DNA from: RGIG5270 sp045657185
Lineage (GTDB): Bacteria > Verrucomicrobiota > Lentisphaeria > Victivallales > Victivallaceae
Reading direction: 5' to 3'
Length of the DNA stretch: 5,546 bases
Assembly (NCBI GenBank): GCA_045657185.1
Contig: JAZOSO010000050.1
Location: forward strand, 1-5,546
In this document: in pieces, positions 5,510 through 5,546 of the stretch
Layout of the letters: each line of letters opens with the position of its first letter
How positions within the stretch are numbered: the stretch's first letter is position 1
The notes under the pieces: model-generated
Told to the model about the DNA's origin: nothing
The model's input: only the letters and a program-made list of their open reading frames with translations
Databases searched by the model: none
Program-made: the position numbers and the translations under genes

Positions 5510-5546
5510 GGGAATAATAGATATATTTTCTTTTTTTTAGCCATAG

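Noticed and set aside
5461..5546. Short minus-strand frame from ATG at 5544 (MAKKKKIYLLF...)
   Set aside because: It comprises 38 codons of very AT-rich DNA that also holds the transporter promoter. It has no ribosome site visible within the window.

Overview
This 5.5 kb window is ordinary chromosomal DNA from a Gram-negative-type bacterium. It holds seven complete genes in three closely packed groups and no mobile element, CRISPR array, tRNA or rRNA that I can see. An outer-envelope lifestyle is suggested by a lipoprotein with a type II signal peptide next to a SurA/parvulin-like secreted protein; isoprenoids come from the MEP pathway (ispF). Coding DNA is moderate in GC and the spacers are clearly AT-rich. 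The gene style would fit a PVC-group or Lentisphaerota-like bacterium, but that is a weak impression and not a demonstrated assignment.

Layout. Bases 1-290 are a spacer rich in inverted repeats with a run of nine C; at its far left a short open frame on the minus strand may be the start of another gene. Bases 291-1903 are a minus-strand two-gene unit, ispF followed by a cation diffusion facilitator (CDF) metal exporter, joined by an ATGA overlap. Bases 1904-2003 are a divergent promoter region. Bases 2004-3907 are a plus-strand three-gene unit: dut (dUTPase), a small TPR-like lipoprotein joined to dut by an ATGA overlap, and a secreted parvulin/SurA-like protein 12 bases further on. Bases 3898-5414 are a minus-strand pair, an EamA/DMT-family transporter followed by a YigZ/IMPACT-family protein, joined by a TAATG overlap. 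This pair runs tail-to-tail into the plus-strand unit with a 10-base overlap. Bases 5415-5546 hold the likely promoter of the transporter pair.

How the genes fit together. The three stop/start overlaps imply translational coupling inside each unit. The ispF-CDF pair puts a divalent-metal-dependent enzyme beside a metal exporter whose transport-site residues resemble those of Mn exporters. The dut unit couples a housekeeping nucleotide-pool enzyme to two exported proteins that I infer act together in the cell envelope. No convincing intrinsic terminator was found. Nothing here is clearly a new system. The most worthwhile leads are the lipoprotein/parvulin-like pair, the A AAA AAA slippery site at the dut stop, the CDF metal-site signature and the structured left spacer.
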